DNA of 64,000 nucleotides from Anthonomus grandis grandis (Eukaryota > Arthropoda > Insecta > Coleoptera > Curculionidae), in the NCBI RefSeq assembly GCF_022605725.1, contig NC_065547.1:14301167-14365166 (forward strand), given 5' to 3'. This document shows, piece by piece, positions 24,401 through 35,868 of this stretch (its first letter is position 1; each line of letters starts with the position of its first letter). The translations under genes were made by a program, and so were the position numbers. Under the pieces are notes generated by a model. That model saw only the letters and a list, made by a program, of their open reading frames with translations. It was not told where the DNA came from and made no database searches.

Positions 24401-25430
24401 GGCCAATAATGATTTAAAAATTTATCATGAGTGGTTGCTACAAAATAACCTAAAAATTAATACAAACAAAACAAAATATATATTGTTTAAACAAAAAAAT
24501 AAAGTAATAACAGATATATATATAAAAATTAATAATGAAAGTTTAGAAAAAGTTGATAGCATAAAATATTTAGGACTCTTTTTGGATGAGCAACTAAGTT
24601 GGAATGAACATATTAAACACATTAATAGCAAAATAATATCATTGATCGGAGCACTTAATAAATGTAAATATTTCTTAACTGACAATGCTAGGTATAAAAT
24701 TTATTATGCGTTCTTTCTTTTAGTGGTCAGATATCAAATACCAGTATGGGGAACATGTTTAACACAAATTTGATTAAAATAGAAACTCTGCAAAGAAAAA
24801 CCTTAAAAATTTTATTTAATATTGATTATTTGACGCCAACAAAGATCCTTTATCAATCCTTATCTGTTCAACCAATAGTATATTTATTAAATTTGGAACA
24901 ATGTAAATTAATATATAAGATAATAAATCTTAAATATAAATCCAATACAGAAATAAAGTATGTTAATGAAATTCATAACCATAATTTGAGGAATTGTTCA
25001 AATATACGTTTGGACAATGCTAGAACAGATAAGGCACTGAAAAGCCCACTGGCTGCAGCTACACAGGTTTATAACAGATTACCATCAGAACTAAATTTCA
25101 GAATTTAAAATCATACAATTTGTTTGTAAAAAGATTAAAATTATTCCTTGTTATTTGGGACTATGTATAACTATTTTTAAACATTTAAATTGTGTTGGAT
25201 AGGGTTTTTTTTTTGTTTTTTTTTTAAGCTTAAGAGAGTATATGTTTTGTTATTTTTATTTTTGATTGAAATTATGGGCGTCATCTCCGGTACCAATACT
25301 ATAAGTATTGCTTAGGAGATTACCTTAATTCGGATTTTATATTATAGTTTACTGTATATTGTTACCTATTATAACTTGTTAATTGTTTTGTTGTTTTGAT
25401 TTCTGAATAAAGGATTTACAGAAAAAAAAA
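21470..25430 (+). mobile_element. LINE inserted in the MULE gene: ORF1 and ORF2, broken
   Basis: ORF1 (about 21832-22595) has a PHD-like finger (CDIC, CCDHCEKWSHREC, CNKC), a coiled coil and a domain with VVIHGVPFKNNENVAEIVKK, like the baculovirus-FP-type nucleic-acid-binding domain of some LINEs. It is broken by frameshifts near 21865 and 22370. ORF2 begins mid-endonuclease (ISIIYRPPQYQ, HIIVGDMNVDLL, LSDHRKLSIN), so the endonuclease N-terminus is missing. RT follows at 23516-24409 (NYRPISLLSIFSKIIEKLIK, IFIDLRKAFDVVSHNIL, CEVPQGSVLGPLLY, FADD at 24344-24355). Frameshifts near 23110, 23490, 24390 and 24760 break it, and the C-terminal region ends near 25108. The 3' UTR ends in AATAAAGGATTTACAG plus an A run at about 25421-25429. 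Several traits suit the CR1/jockey groups. Confidence 0.82.
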
Positions 25431-26750
25431 ATTCTAGTAGATGGTAGGTATTTTTTTTCTTAATAATTATTAAAATAAAAGATTTATTCATTTATATGAC
25501 ATTTTTTCGGGAGTGATTAGAGTAAGATTTTTTGAAACCCACTTAGGACACCCTGACGAATTAAGAAGTAAAAGGCCAACAAAATCGGAACAGGAGATAA
25601 TTGTGGATAAATTAGCAGCAGCAGTTTCAAATAAGAGAATTACTCAGGAGGCCAGAAGCATAGATGGCAATAAACTACAAAGGAAAAATTGTATAACAAG
25701 AGGAGATTTAGAGTACCTAATACGAAAATGTAATATTGACAAGAAAAGGGACAGTGATGATATGATAGCCACAGTGTTAAAAATTCAGGAATGGAACAGT
25801 GATGGAAAAAATCATGGATTTTTATTTAAACAGATAGGTTAGAATTGCAAGTTTATATATTAATATTATCTTAACAAGTTAATGTTGTTTAAATGTATTT
25901 TAGGACAAACTTATCCAGGATTAGAAGAAGATGATTTTGCAGTTGGATATATGAATGCTATTATAGAAAAAAAATTAAGAGATTTTCCAAAAATAATCTG
26001 TATAGATGGAACTCATGGAACAAATAGGAGAAACTGGGACTTGACAATTGTGTTAATAAGAGATGAACAAAATATGGGTTTTCCAGTGGCATTCTTACTA
26101 AGTAACAGATTAGATCAATTAATTCAAGAGGTTTGTTTTAGGGCGCTTAAAACTAGATTAGGGGAAGCAGTTCAAGCTGAATATATAATGAGTGATGACG
26201 ATCCAAAATATTACAATGCATGGATAATGGCTATGGATGCAGGTATGTGTGAACTGTATAATCAAACAGTATCCTAGATCATTAGTTATTTTATGTTATT
26301 TTTTCACTTATTTGTAAAACATAAACCAAGAAGATTACTTTGTACCTGGCATATAGTGAAAAATTGGAACATACAAGGAAGGTCTAAAATCAAGAAGTTG
26401 GAAAATAGACAGATAATGAAACATGAAATGAGGAAAATTTTAAAGGAGACTGATCCACAAAAGTTTATACAGCTGAAAGAGAACTATTTTAGGCAATTAG
26501 AAGAAGAGGAGGAAACTAATTTTCAGAATTACCTGAAAAAGTACTTCACTAAAAAAGTCAACACTAAAAATTATAAAACAAATGTAATTAATTCTTTAAT
26601 ATTTTAGGTACTATTTCCAAAGTAAGAGAGAATAATGATGTGGGCACATTGTTATAGAATCAATGCCGGAATTAATACAAATATGGCAATTGAAAGCTTA
26701 AATAAAGTTCTGAAGTACAACAAAATGAATGGAAAGCAGAATATTAGGTA

Positions 26751-29010
26751 CACTGAAAAAAAAAATTACTTGGTCTAAAAAAATTTGGAGTTATTTTAAA
26801 GAAATAGAATATTTGTTCGATGATGGCCAAACAAACATTTATTTGAAATTTTTTTTAAATGTATTTGAATCGTTTTTACTTAAATTGTTTGTATCAAATA
26901 AATATGTATTTAAATAAATACATACCTACTTTTTAATGAACAGCCGTCCAATAAATGTGTATTTGATTTGAACAAATGAGTTATTTAAAATACTACAGGT
27001 GTTGTTTAAGTGAAATGTACATTTATTCGAGTTAAATATTAATTTTTTTTTAAAAATGTATAATTTATTTGATTCAATAAAATAATGTATTTTATATTAC
27101 CTTAAAAGTAGTTAGTTTGAAGACGAAATATTTGCAATAAATAATGGATGATTTAATTTAAATAACTTTTGTTATTTGGATGAAACATTTAAGTGCACAT
27201 TTTTTTTTTAAATTTATTTGAACCCAGATTTTCATTATTTAATATAAATAAATGAGTTATTTGGTTGCATATCTAAAATTTAATTCCTGTAGGGTTCTAC
27301 TAAAAGTTACCGTATATTTTTTAAATCCGGTATCCGGTGTGGATAACAATTTTGATGCTAAAACATACATATGTAGAATTACCATAAAATATGGGTTATA
27401 AAAAGAATAAATAGTACTAAACGAAAGTACCCAAAAATAATAATTTACAAACCTTGAACTATAAGGAAAGGTAAGTATATAGAAAAAATACTAATAAATA
27501 ATGTTAATAATACTTCTTTATTATTAAACTGAAATAATTTTAAACTGCAAAATAGTCTAGTTAACATTAAATTTTCAAGATTCAAAAACCATAAGAAAAT
27601 AAAACAAACATTTTTAATCCTTATAATATAGAAAAATATAATAACAAGGAGTCGACACTTTTATCGACTCCTATAACTAATTACTTTATGTTACAAATCT
27701 AACAAAAAATTAGGATTCAAAATACCACACTAATGCTCTGTAGGACATCGAGGTCGTCTATATGATGCTCTGAAATAAGTTTCTTTTTATAGAATATTCT
27801 CTAAAAACAAAATACATATGCTTTGAACTTATATAGAACCAATACAACTAAAAAAGTTTTGCACCACATCACCTTATTCAGTTTTAAAATTAGGTTTTTG
27901 TTTCCTTCTTTAAATTAAATATGTATTCAAGAGAATAGTCTTTTATGTGGTAATAACATTGTTTTAGCTTATTATTTTCAATGTGTCTTAATTAAATTAA
28001 AAAATGATGCAAAATATAACTTATTTTGTTGTGTGTAAATCTACTTTATATTTAAAACAAAGCCAATTACTATAATTGTATTATGATTATACACAAGTAC
28101 TTCAACAGTTAAACCAAGTAAATGTTTATTTAGTTGAAATAACCTATTATATTTTAGAATAAACAGTAGTTTATTCTGACAATATATTTTTTTATTGTAA
28201 CTGAATATTTATATACCATTTATTTAGATCAAATACATTTTTATTTGAAAGGTGTGATCCGGTACACATGATCTTTATACACAAAAAAAGATAAAGGAGT
28301 GGAAGACGCCATATTGCCATATTTGGCAAAAGAACTAGGAAACATGAGCTAATAAACAACGTGAAATTAAGTTTTTTAAGACCTTATAATTAATATGCAT
28401 ACAATACGATTGCCTACCAAAAGTTTTTAAAGTTATATGTAAGTACTTACCCTGAAATATAGGCCACAAATGACCCACGCCACATGGGTCCAAAAAGGTT
28501 TCTATTTCGATATAGGAACTGTTAATTAGGTACACAATCCACAAGTTATGCGCACATCCACAGGTTATATACAAACAAACAAACATTAAATGAATCGTAA
28601 AGAGCGAATAAATAATGGTGAATTTGGTGAAAAACTGCGATTTGACAAAAATCTTATCTTCTTCCCAGTATCAAGCAAAGAAAAAGTACGTTGAAAAAGT
28701 ACCTATTGAGTTATTTGTATTTAAACTTATTTGTTTGTGTTTAATAAATATATATTAATTAAAAAAACGATTATTTGATAAAATTAACTGAGTAACTCCT
28801 CTTATTTTTTAATTTAGTTTAAATAAATAATTATTTATCATAAATAAAAACATTAAAAATATATTCAAACAAATGACTAAAAATATTCAAATACATACAT
28901 TTATTTGACACAAGCAAGAATTAGTTTATTGAAACAAATTGTATTCAGTGGAAATAAAAAAGATTTAAATAAATATTTATTAAGGTAATTTTTTCGGGTT
29001 TTTTTCAGTG
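26751..29010. mobile_element. TA-flanked 2.26 kb non-autonomous DNA element
   Basis: It starts with CACTGAAAAAAAAAATTAC and ends with the matching GTAATTTTTTCGGG and TTTTTTTCAGTG. TA dinucleotides flank both ends (26749-26750, 29011-29012), as in Tc1/mariner-class elements. The interior is AT-rich with many ATTTATTTGAA-like words near both ends and no transposase that I can find. It sits in an intron of the MULE gene. Removing it and one TA restores ATTAG-GTAAGG, a splice donor in phase with the next exon. Confidence 0.75.
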
Positions 29011-29862
29011 TAAGGAAATTTTAACACATTACAAAAAAAAATATGTAGAAAATATATTTTCTCTTAAAAGGATTGAAAAACTGTTGGATTTACTGGATGA
29101 ACTTGTTGATGAAAGAATGTGGAAAAGGATTATAAACATGGAAAGGCCAAATGCAAATAATTATCAGCACAAAACATGTCAGAGTGCACATAAAAAAGCA
29201 GAAGAAATGGTGGGTAATAACGGTAATGTATCATATTCTGAACTAGGACATTTTAAGGCAAGGTCGTTTAGTGATAATTATAAATTGTATTGTGTAAATT
29301 ATAATGAGGTTTGTGATGAGGACTGTAGGGCAATGTATTGTGAGAAGTGTAAATTATGTAAACATAAATTTAATTGTGATTGTCCAGAATATACTGTTAA
29401 AAGTGTCATGTGTAAGCATATACATGCTGTAGCTTTATTTGAGCAGAGGAGCGAATATGTTTCAGGTTTCATGGATGAAATGCAAGAAGATAATAAATAA
29501 TCTGTATGTCAATGAACCTTCAACAAGAAAGACAGTTTATGAGGATGAAGTAAATCATTTTCTTGACGTGACTGAAAATAGAATGAATGTGACAATTGAT
29601 TTTGAAAGAAAGCGTGAGGTATTTAGTTTAACAATAATTTTATTTGGTAGTTCTATAATATAGTATGGTATAAAATTGTAGATTTGTCTAGAACAGTTTT
29701 GCTCTGAAATTCGTAATTATGGTGGTGGATTGGGTGAACATGATTTAGAAAAATGTATGGGTGATTTTAGAAATTTTATGCAGTAAAACAAAAAGAAATG
29801 GTGATGAATAAAAAAAGAAAAATAGAAAAGCAGCAGTATTATCTCAACAAAAAACCTAAATA

Positions 29863-30821
29863 AATTTATTTATAATAAAATGTTTATAACTATTTCATTA
29901 CTGAATGACATTGCTTTCGTGAGTGACCTATTCTGGTATTATATCTACGTGGTGTTGGCTATTTGTATTCATGTAATTCGTTGGCTTATGGTGAAGGATA
30001 CTTATAAAATATATTTTTTTAATTTTAATTTTGCCTTTGTTATAATTAAATAATATATTAGTGTTTAATTCATATTTATTGGTATTTGTTTTCAACTTTT
30101 GTAAATAGAACCCTTTGTGCAACTATGTTATATATATATATTAGGTAGATTGCTTAATAGATGAAGTTGATATAATAAATTTTGAATATTCTGCATCAGT
30201 GTTATGAATAAACCTTCTTTACTAAAATATAATCTGGTTGTTTTATTCATATTTAATAAGCTCAGATCCTGAAAAATATTGGTCTTTTTTCATTGTTGAA
30301 AAAGAAAGAAACAAGAAAGAAACAAGAAATGTTTTCCATTATTATGGCTCATTTTCATAGTATGCAATTGCATCTGATGTATGGATCACACGAGACAAGA
30401 AAGTGTAATAGGTAGGTATATCACAATAAAATAATACTTTTCGAAAATTTTTCATTTTAAAATGAAAATTTTGAATAATATAATGGATTACTACATAAAA
30501 TAATAACAAAATGTGTCCTTTTATTTAATAATTTAATTATCAATTTTTTTATACTTAATTTTAATTGAGCGGAGTTTAGAGCATGAGAATTAACTCAAAG
30601 CTATCCACTAAGTGCCTGAAATGAGATAAATTCTATTTTAGTAAAAGCAAAATTAATAAGATCATGTAACAAAATTATTTTCCATCATTTGCTGAAAGTA
30701 AACAATTTCTTTACGTAAGTAAAACGTTCCGTATGTTTATCTTTCTCAAATACCATAATTCCTCTTATAATCAGATTTGAAATACGCGCCTTAATTATCT
30801 GAGCCAATCACAGACAAAGCA
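29863..30821. other. 3' flank inside the MULE, no gene
   Basis: AT-rich sequence between the end of the transposase gene and the right terminal repeat. A short palindrome, AAAATGAAAATTTT with its mirror, lies at about 30446-30473. Candidate AATAAA signals follow the transposase stop. Nothing else is recognised. Confidence 0.4.
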
Positions 30822-30864
30822 CCGTGATTGGCCTGCATGGGTGCGGAAATTAATGTATCCTGAC

Positions 30865-31234
30865 ATTGCTTTGGAACCGTTAAACATAATTAAATTAGAA
30901 AAAAATTCCACTTAAACCCCATTTATACAGAAATTAAGGGTTTCAAATTATTTATAAGTTTGGTACCCAAAAATTCCGATTAAAAATTAACCATTTTTGG
31001 CATTTGCCGTAGCTGTAATTTATTATTTGAAATTCGATCGCCGCGCCCCTGTGGCAGTTTATGTGAACTCATCTTGACGACACTTTCACTAAATGACATA
31101 TTAACATAACCTAACTTTTTAACGCGATTTTAAAAATGTAATTATTTTTTGTGAAACGCCTTTACTTAATTATATTATATAGTGTATTGTAAGAAAAATA
31201 CTAAATTCCTGGGAGAAGCAAAAGGGTAACTTTT
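30865..31234 (+). repeat. Repeat copy X2 at the right border of the MULE
   Basis: This is the same sequence as X1 (20041-20476) in the same orientation, with small gaps. It begins ATTGCTTTGGAACCGTTAAA directly at the MULE end and finishes AGCAAAAGGGTAACTTTT. It is more similar to X1 than X1 is to X0. Confidence 0.7.
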
Positions 31235-31264
31235 TTTTGTCTAATTTTTTACATATTATTAACA

Positions 31265-31905
31265 ATATACGCGGTTTGGGAATTACATTGGACTCTAAAT
31301 TGATGATCGATATTGATCAATTGGAGAGCACCCAAAACTCATTTTAAGATTTATTTCTTTTAAAACCCGCTTCGGTTCATATCAAGATGTCGATGCAGTT
31401 CGAGAGCATTTTAACATAATTTCACTTTTCAACAGACGTTTGAGTGGTGTTTGGTTTTTATATAAAGTAATGAATTGTCAGCTGAACACTCCTCCTATTT
31501 TGTCACTTTTTAAATTTAACATTCCTCAAGTCAACATCAGAAGTGAATTATTTTTTTTATTCCATTTATGAAAACAAAATATGGTCTGAACGCTCCCTTA
31601 TAAATTTAAATAATTTGTACTGCCGTTCACTAGACGTTTTTAACATGTCACTTAATACAGGTAAAAATACTTTATTGTCTTCGAAAATTTACAACGATAA
31701 TGTAGAAACTTAGCGTTAAAAAGTTACTTTTTTTGATCTTTTATATTCAAATTATTTTGATTTATGTACTTGACCATTAGGTCTTTATATTATTACTAAT
31801 AAAATGGTATATTTAAGTTAGTTAAGTTTGTGGATACCTTTTTGCTTTTTGGGCTTGTAGCCTGTCATATCCGTAATATGGTCATCAAATAAATAAAAAT
31901 AAAAT
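31265..31905 (+). mobile_element. LINE C-terminal fragment and 3' end
   Basis: The translation gives LESTQNSF, then (shifted) ISFKTRFGSYQDVDAVREHF, ISLFNRRLSGVWFLYKVMN and TPPILSLFKFNIPQVNIRSE, the usual region after RT in jockey/CR1 ORF2. It continues to a 3' UTR ending in ATCAAATAAATAAAAATAAA near 31905. 5' truncated and broken. Confidence 0.65.
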
Positions 31906-32045
31906 CATAGTGGTATTACTAAACGGTAATGTAACTACCTAATATGGCAATAAAGATACTCCTTACTTGTAACAACCATTATGTTTGTGGAAGATTCATT
32001 AAATAAATAAAATTCACCATTACATACATTATTCTAAATAAATAC

Positions 32046-32738
32046 CTTTTTCATAACAAACTCGTCGTCAATTTGTGGTAAAGGCACGGCCCAATCCACC
32101 AAAATCTCCTTACCCCACAACACCAACTTATCGTGATACTTGGCCCTAAAATAAGACGCTTCCTCGTGGGTCCTAAATTCGACAAAACAAAATCCCCTGT
32201 TATGTTCCGGATTCACGTAACTCCGATATGTGATCACGTCCACGATATTCGTGATTGCGTTAAAAGAAATTAGTTCGGACATTATGTCAGACTTATTCTT
32301 ATCCAATGGGATTCCACCCAAGAAAATCCTACAGTTATCAATTGAACGCTGCAGGTGAATAACCGTTCCCAGCATACGTGCATTATTCAGCTGGGAAATT
32401 GCTTTGGTGGCGTCGTCTTTTGTGTGAAAAGTGATGAATCCGAAGCCCCGATTCACCCTGGTAACAGTGCCGTCGTTAGACTGAACCATGTCCGTGGACA
32501 TCATCAATTTCGCTTGGAAAATCGGTCCGATTGGTTCGAAAAGCTCTACCAAGTCGTATACGCTCGCGCGGCTAGGGATGTAAGTCACATACACCTCGGA
32601 ACCCTTCTCCGGAACCACCCCATGTGTCTTCAAAGGGTCGAATAACACGGTGCGGAAATTTTGATCCGAGTAATAATATTTGGTCCATTGTGAAGTGGCC
32701 CGGGCACCTTCCTCGGAATTTGCCCCATTAGGAGACAT
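32046..32738 (-). CDS. Alternative first coding exon A: RRM1 and RRM2 of the three-RRM protein
   Basis: The exon is open from the ATG at 32736-32738 (context AAAAATG; an in-frame ATG 22 codons upstream is possible but less like cassette B) to a donor AAAAAG-GTATTT, phase 0. The 231 codons hold RRM1 at residues ~48-128 (RNP2 VYVTYI, RNP1 RGFGFITF) and RRM2 at ~136-218 (RNP2 IFLGGI, RNP1 RGFCFVEF). The following WAVPLPQIDDEFVMKK runs straight into VKIVFLRNL of the RRM3 exon, as in A1CF and hnRNP Q. Intron to 5395 is 26.6 kb. RRM1 has a nine-residue longer loop before RNP1 than cassette B. The joined product would have 667 residues. It probably binds mRNA in nucleus or cytoplasm; family members act in mRNA stability, editing cofactor roles and germ-cell development. 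A separate gene copy is the alternative, but no second RRM3 was found. Confidence 0.85.
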
Positions 32739-32873
32739 TTTTTTTTGGAAAAAAGAATAAAAAATATTACTAAGAACTGAGAAGTCTTCTAAGAACTCCA
32801 ACAACTGAAAGCCGAAGAACAGAAGGGAGCAAAAGGTATCAAAAGTGGGGGTTAGTGGGTGGTGTGGGGATCT

Positions 32874-32888
32874 ATTGGCTCCTATTGG
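32874..32888 (-). promoter_or_regulatory. Pair of CCAAT boxes upstream of cassette A
   Basis: Two CCAAT words on the minus strand (ATTGG at 32874-32878 and 32884-32888), exactly 10 bp apart and about 136-150 bases before the start codon. Such spacing suits a promoter for a separate first exon. Function is inferred only. Confidence 0.35.
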
Positions 32889-32939
32889 CTTAAAGAAAAG
32901 CTCAAGGTGCCTAGAAGGTGATGCTCAGTGAAACAGTTT

Positions 32940-33329
32940 TTTTTTATCTGTTTAGTACAGGAGTCAAGGTTGGATTTGTTAATGTTTAACACTAGAATAG
33001 AAAGATTAACCTTTATCAAAGCTTTATTGGTGAATTGGCAAATCCAGTATATGGTGTAAAGACAGATGAAATTCTAAAATTCTTATTTGAAATGGTTAGT
33101 CACCGAGGACATAAAAAAAAGAAATGGTTCCTTCGAACAAAGGCTATATTATCTTGTGGACAAGAATATCACAATGTTTACCAAAATTTACTACAAAACA
33201 GCACAAAATATCCTTAAAAACTCTGAAATAATCCTGGAACCATGTTGGGAAAAACCCGTCTGATCAAAATATATTTACCGAAGTATTTATATTTATAAAA
33301 TGTAATTACTTCGGTTTTCTGCTTCATAT
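32940..33329. other. Spacer with one short open frame
   Basis: A 60-codon frame (33035-33217, plus) shows no family traits. No repeat recognised. It lies upstream of cassette A. Confidence 0.3.
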
Positions 33330-33573
33330 ATTTTTAATGCGCCTTATTTCTGGGTTTCATTAAAACTTTTAAAATGGTAGTAACCCAAGGAGTAAATGGT
33401 TTTTCGTTTATAAGTTCTTTTTTAACAGAGACATATTTATTAATTAAATAAGTAACATTATTATTAAGTGTCGCCACTTTTTCATTAATATTATTAGTAT
33501 AATATACAGGAATATATTTAGGAAATAAAGTGATTGGGCCATTATTTATTAACGGAAATTTAAATGGAGACAT
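33330..33573 (-). mobile_element. LINE linker fragment
   Basis: An 80-codon frame reads NINEKVATLNNNVTYLINKY and KPFTPWVTTILKVLMKPRNK. This is the region between endonuclease and RT in jockey-type ORF2, where PWVT and a basic R-[DN]-K-AH motif are typical. It ends where the transposase fragment begins. Confidence 0.5.
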
Positions 33574-34345
33574 TTATTTTGGATATGTTGGAAAATAATA
33601 TCAATCCGCTTATCACTGAATCCATTGAAAACCAAATCGATGATGATGGAAACTCTATACTTGATGAGACTGAAATATATTTGTAGCAAGACGGCGCTCC
33701 TCCTCACTATGTTTGACGACGCTAGACGACGAGTTTCTAGATAAATGGATAGGGCGAAGGGGGCCTATAGAATGGTCTGCTAGATATCCTGATTTATCGC
33801 CTTTAGACTTTTTTCTATGGGGTCATTTGAAATCTATTGCATTTACTCTCCAACCTGAAAGTTTGGATGAACTTCGTCAACGCATCATCAACAGCTGCCA
33901 TGATATCCCACAACATGTTTTTGAAAATGTCCGTCAGGAATTTGAACATCGCCTATATCATTGTTTGGCCAAAAACGGGCAACATTTTGAACACTTATTG
34001 AAATAAAAACTGATATTTTCATGTTTTTGTTTTCTATCTGAACAAATTAAGATAAACAAAGATTTTTCTAATTTTCTCGAAAACAAATCGAACTATTTAA
34101 AAAAACCAAACGTCAAAATAAAAGAGTTCCAAAGACCTTTTAAACAAGCTATTACTCGATACCCCTTGCCATTGAATATTTTTAAGGGGATGACCCTGGG
34201 GGGCAATGGGTGAAAGGGGGTGAAGTAATTTTAGGTTAGAAAATTGTCCCCCTTGACAAACCTTTTGACATATTTCGGGGTTTTTTTTAAACAGTGGTTT
34301 TCGATAAATCCGTTGTGGGAAGTTTTCAAATGAACACCCTGTATA
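33574..34345 (+). mobile_element. 3' half of a mariner/IS630-like transposase element
   Basis: The translation runs TFILDMLENNINPLITESIE, then after a TAG the catalytic box QDGAPPHY, a frameshift near 33710, and 33713-34006 with WIGRRGPIEWSARYPDLSPL and DFFLWGHLKS, which includes the last catalytic Asp. It ends FEHRLYHCLAKNGQHFEHLL. Non-coding 3' sequence continues to an end of the TTCAAATGAACACCCTGTAT type at about 34322-34345, a common terminus of insect elements. The 5' half is absent. It is the same broad family as the transposase at 12.6-15.8 kb but better kept. Confidence 0.65.
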
Positions 34346-35868
34346 TCTTGACATGAAAGTTGCTGAGTTTTATTTTTAAATGCATCAGTACTATCATAAT
34401 CGCATTTAGATTGCATTTAGGGATATTTAAATTTATATGTTAAATTATAATATTTTTAAGTATAAGAACAAATTAGATGTGTTAAATTTAATATTTTGAA
34501 GAATAATTATTACATCCAAAAGAGTAGCCGTATTTAAAGCAGCGTTGATTTATTACGTTATATAATTATTATTTTAATTATTATGTTGAGTTTTTAACCA
34601 GATATTAAGTTTTTGACTTCAACTTGTTAGTGTTAAAAATATATTTTTATTATTTAAATTAAAAGTAAAATTAAGATAATTAAAATCTTCTGTAGCATTT
34701 TCAAATGTTACTAATCTATATTTTATATCCTTTTTTTGCACAAATACCAAGCCCTACTCTTCGACTGTTTTGATTCCTACTTATAAGATTATATCCAGGA
34801 ACATTAAAAAGTAAGGTATCATCCTGTAAAGTGAGTCATGTCGCTGAAACCCCAAGTATGTCCAAATACAAACCAAATACGTAATATATATTCGATAGAA
34901 CGAATCCATCGACCCTGTTTTAATTGAACATATATTTATATGACCAACATCTCATATTTCGTCGGTCCTGTCATATTTTATGACTGCAGTCAAAAAACAA
35001 TTATTAAATTTATGCTAGCTAGATATGAAAGTAAAGTATTAAAGACAATAGAATACTAAGTAATATATCTGTTGACTTTTTTTACACTTGAAGAGTACAA
35101 AATTAGGAACCAGTAGATCAAGAAGTTATAAGTTACAAGAACCATAATATGAACCAGCAAGAAAGTTATTCAATTATTTTTTTTAAACCGTAACACTACG
35201 TTTTATAAGATTGAATAATGATTAGTTTTATGAAAAAATATATATTAACGAGTGACAACGATCAAATATGTTTGATTCCGAAAATTTTGTATACTTTTTT
35301 TTAAATTTTTGCTGCCGACTTAAAAAATTTACAAATATGTAGTATGAAAAGATGAGAAGCTTAAGTTTTATTTTATTAAAATAAGTCCTAAAATGTTTTG
35401 GAATTAAATCCCTCGCACCAGACATTTTATTCTCTACATAACAAGGTACTGTCTATGAAGATAATGAATCTAATGTTGAAATTAGGAGATTGATATTCCA
35501 GTATTGTTTTAAAAAAAATAAATTGAATATTATGACCGCGCAAATATAGTCTTTTTACATAGTACTGCCATCAAGAGCAGATATTTATTAATACAAAGCT
35601 ATTTTGCCGCTGTAAAAATTTTCAGCCTCAACATTATATTTTTAAATCAATTTTTATAATTTATTAGCCTACCAATTAGCCCCTACCAATATTGGAAAAA
35701 ATTAACTTAAGGATCAAAGGAAGAACCATAATTATTATTTTTTTTAGTAATAGATACAAGTTGTTTTATATATTATACAAGCATCATATATTTTGTGCAA
35801 TAATCTTAGATTAAGTCACAAGTAAACAAAAAAAAATTTTTCTTGTTCTGAAATGGTGATTTTTAATT
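34346..35868. other. AT-rich intronic spacer
   Basis: I find no coding sequence and no repeat with clear ends in these 1.5 kb. Reading frames are short in all phases. Confidence 0.4.

Larger units (their letters stand above)
20872..29862 (+). pseudogene. MULE transposase gene: C2H2 fingers, transposase core, SWIM finger
   Basis: Exon 1 (20872-21301) encodes two zinc fingers, CEDCGKSFSSTSTLYRHMRDIH and CPLCLDKEKFTSYDSLIRHF-x3-H. The GTACCT donor joins in phase to 21364 (GYVSTCLQRNLKSKGSIRMQ). The LINE then interrupts the exon, which resumes near 25510 (VRFFETHLGHPDEL) to 25837. Exon 25904-26242 holds the MULE core: IICIDGTHGTN (first Asp), VAFLLSNRLDQ and YIMSDDDPKYYNAW (second Asp). Next come LLCTWHIVKNWN and, after a small intron, AHCYRINAGINTNMAIESLN. 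The next intron (donor near 26748) contains the TA element. After it RIEKLLDLLDELVDERMW leads to a SWIM finger (CDC...CKH, 29374-29420). Frameshifts near 26630 and 29455 and the LINE make it a pseudogene. MULE proteins cut and paste DNA in the nucleus. Confidence 0.75.
20583..30866 (+). mobile_element. Mutator-like (MULE) element, filled with later insertions
   Basis: The left terminal repeat starts near 20583 and includes TACATTAATTTCCGCACCCA at 20592, followed by TGCGGGCCAAT. The right end (30822-30866) is its reverse complement with a few changes. No target duplication is apparent. The element encodes a spliced transposase on the plus strand (20872-29862). A LINE (about 21470-25430) and a TA-flanked element (26751-29010) lie inside it, which explains the 10.3 kb length. 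The ~400 bp repeat X1 lies just to the left and X2 begins at the right end. Confidence 0.7.

Noticed and set aside
30446..30473. Short palindrome as a regulatory hairpin
   Set aside because: Made only of AAAATTTT-type bases; expected by chance in such AT-rich sequence.
20041..31234. X1 and X2 as long terminal repeats of an LTR retrotransposon
   Set aside because: No primer-binding site, gag or pol lies between them, and the MULE terminal inverted repeats sit inside; a third tandem unit X0 also argues against LTRs.
33035..33217. 60-codon frame near exon A
   Set aside because: No recognisable domain and no supporting start context or neighbour.
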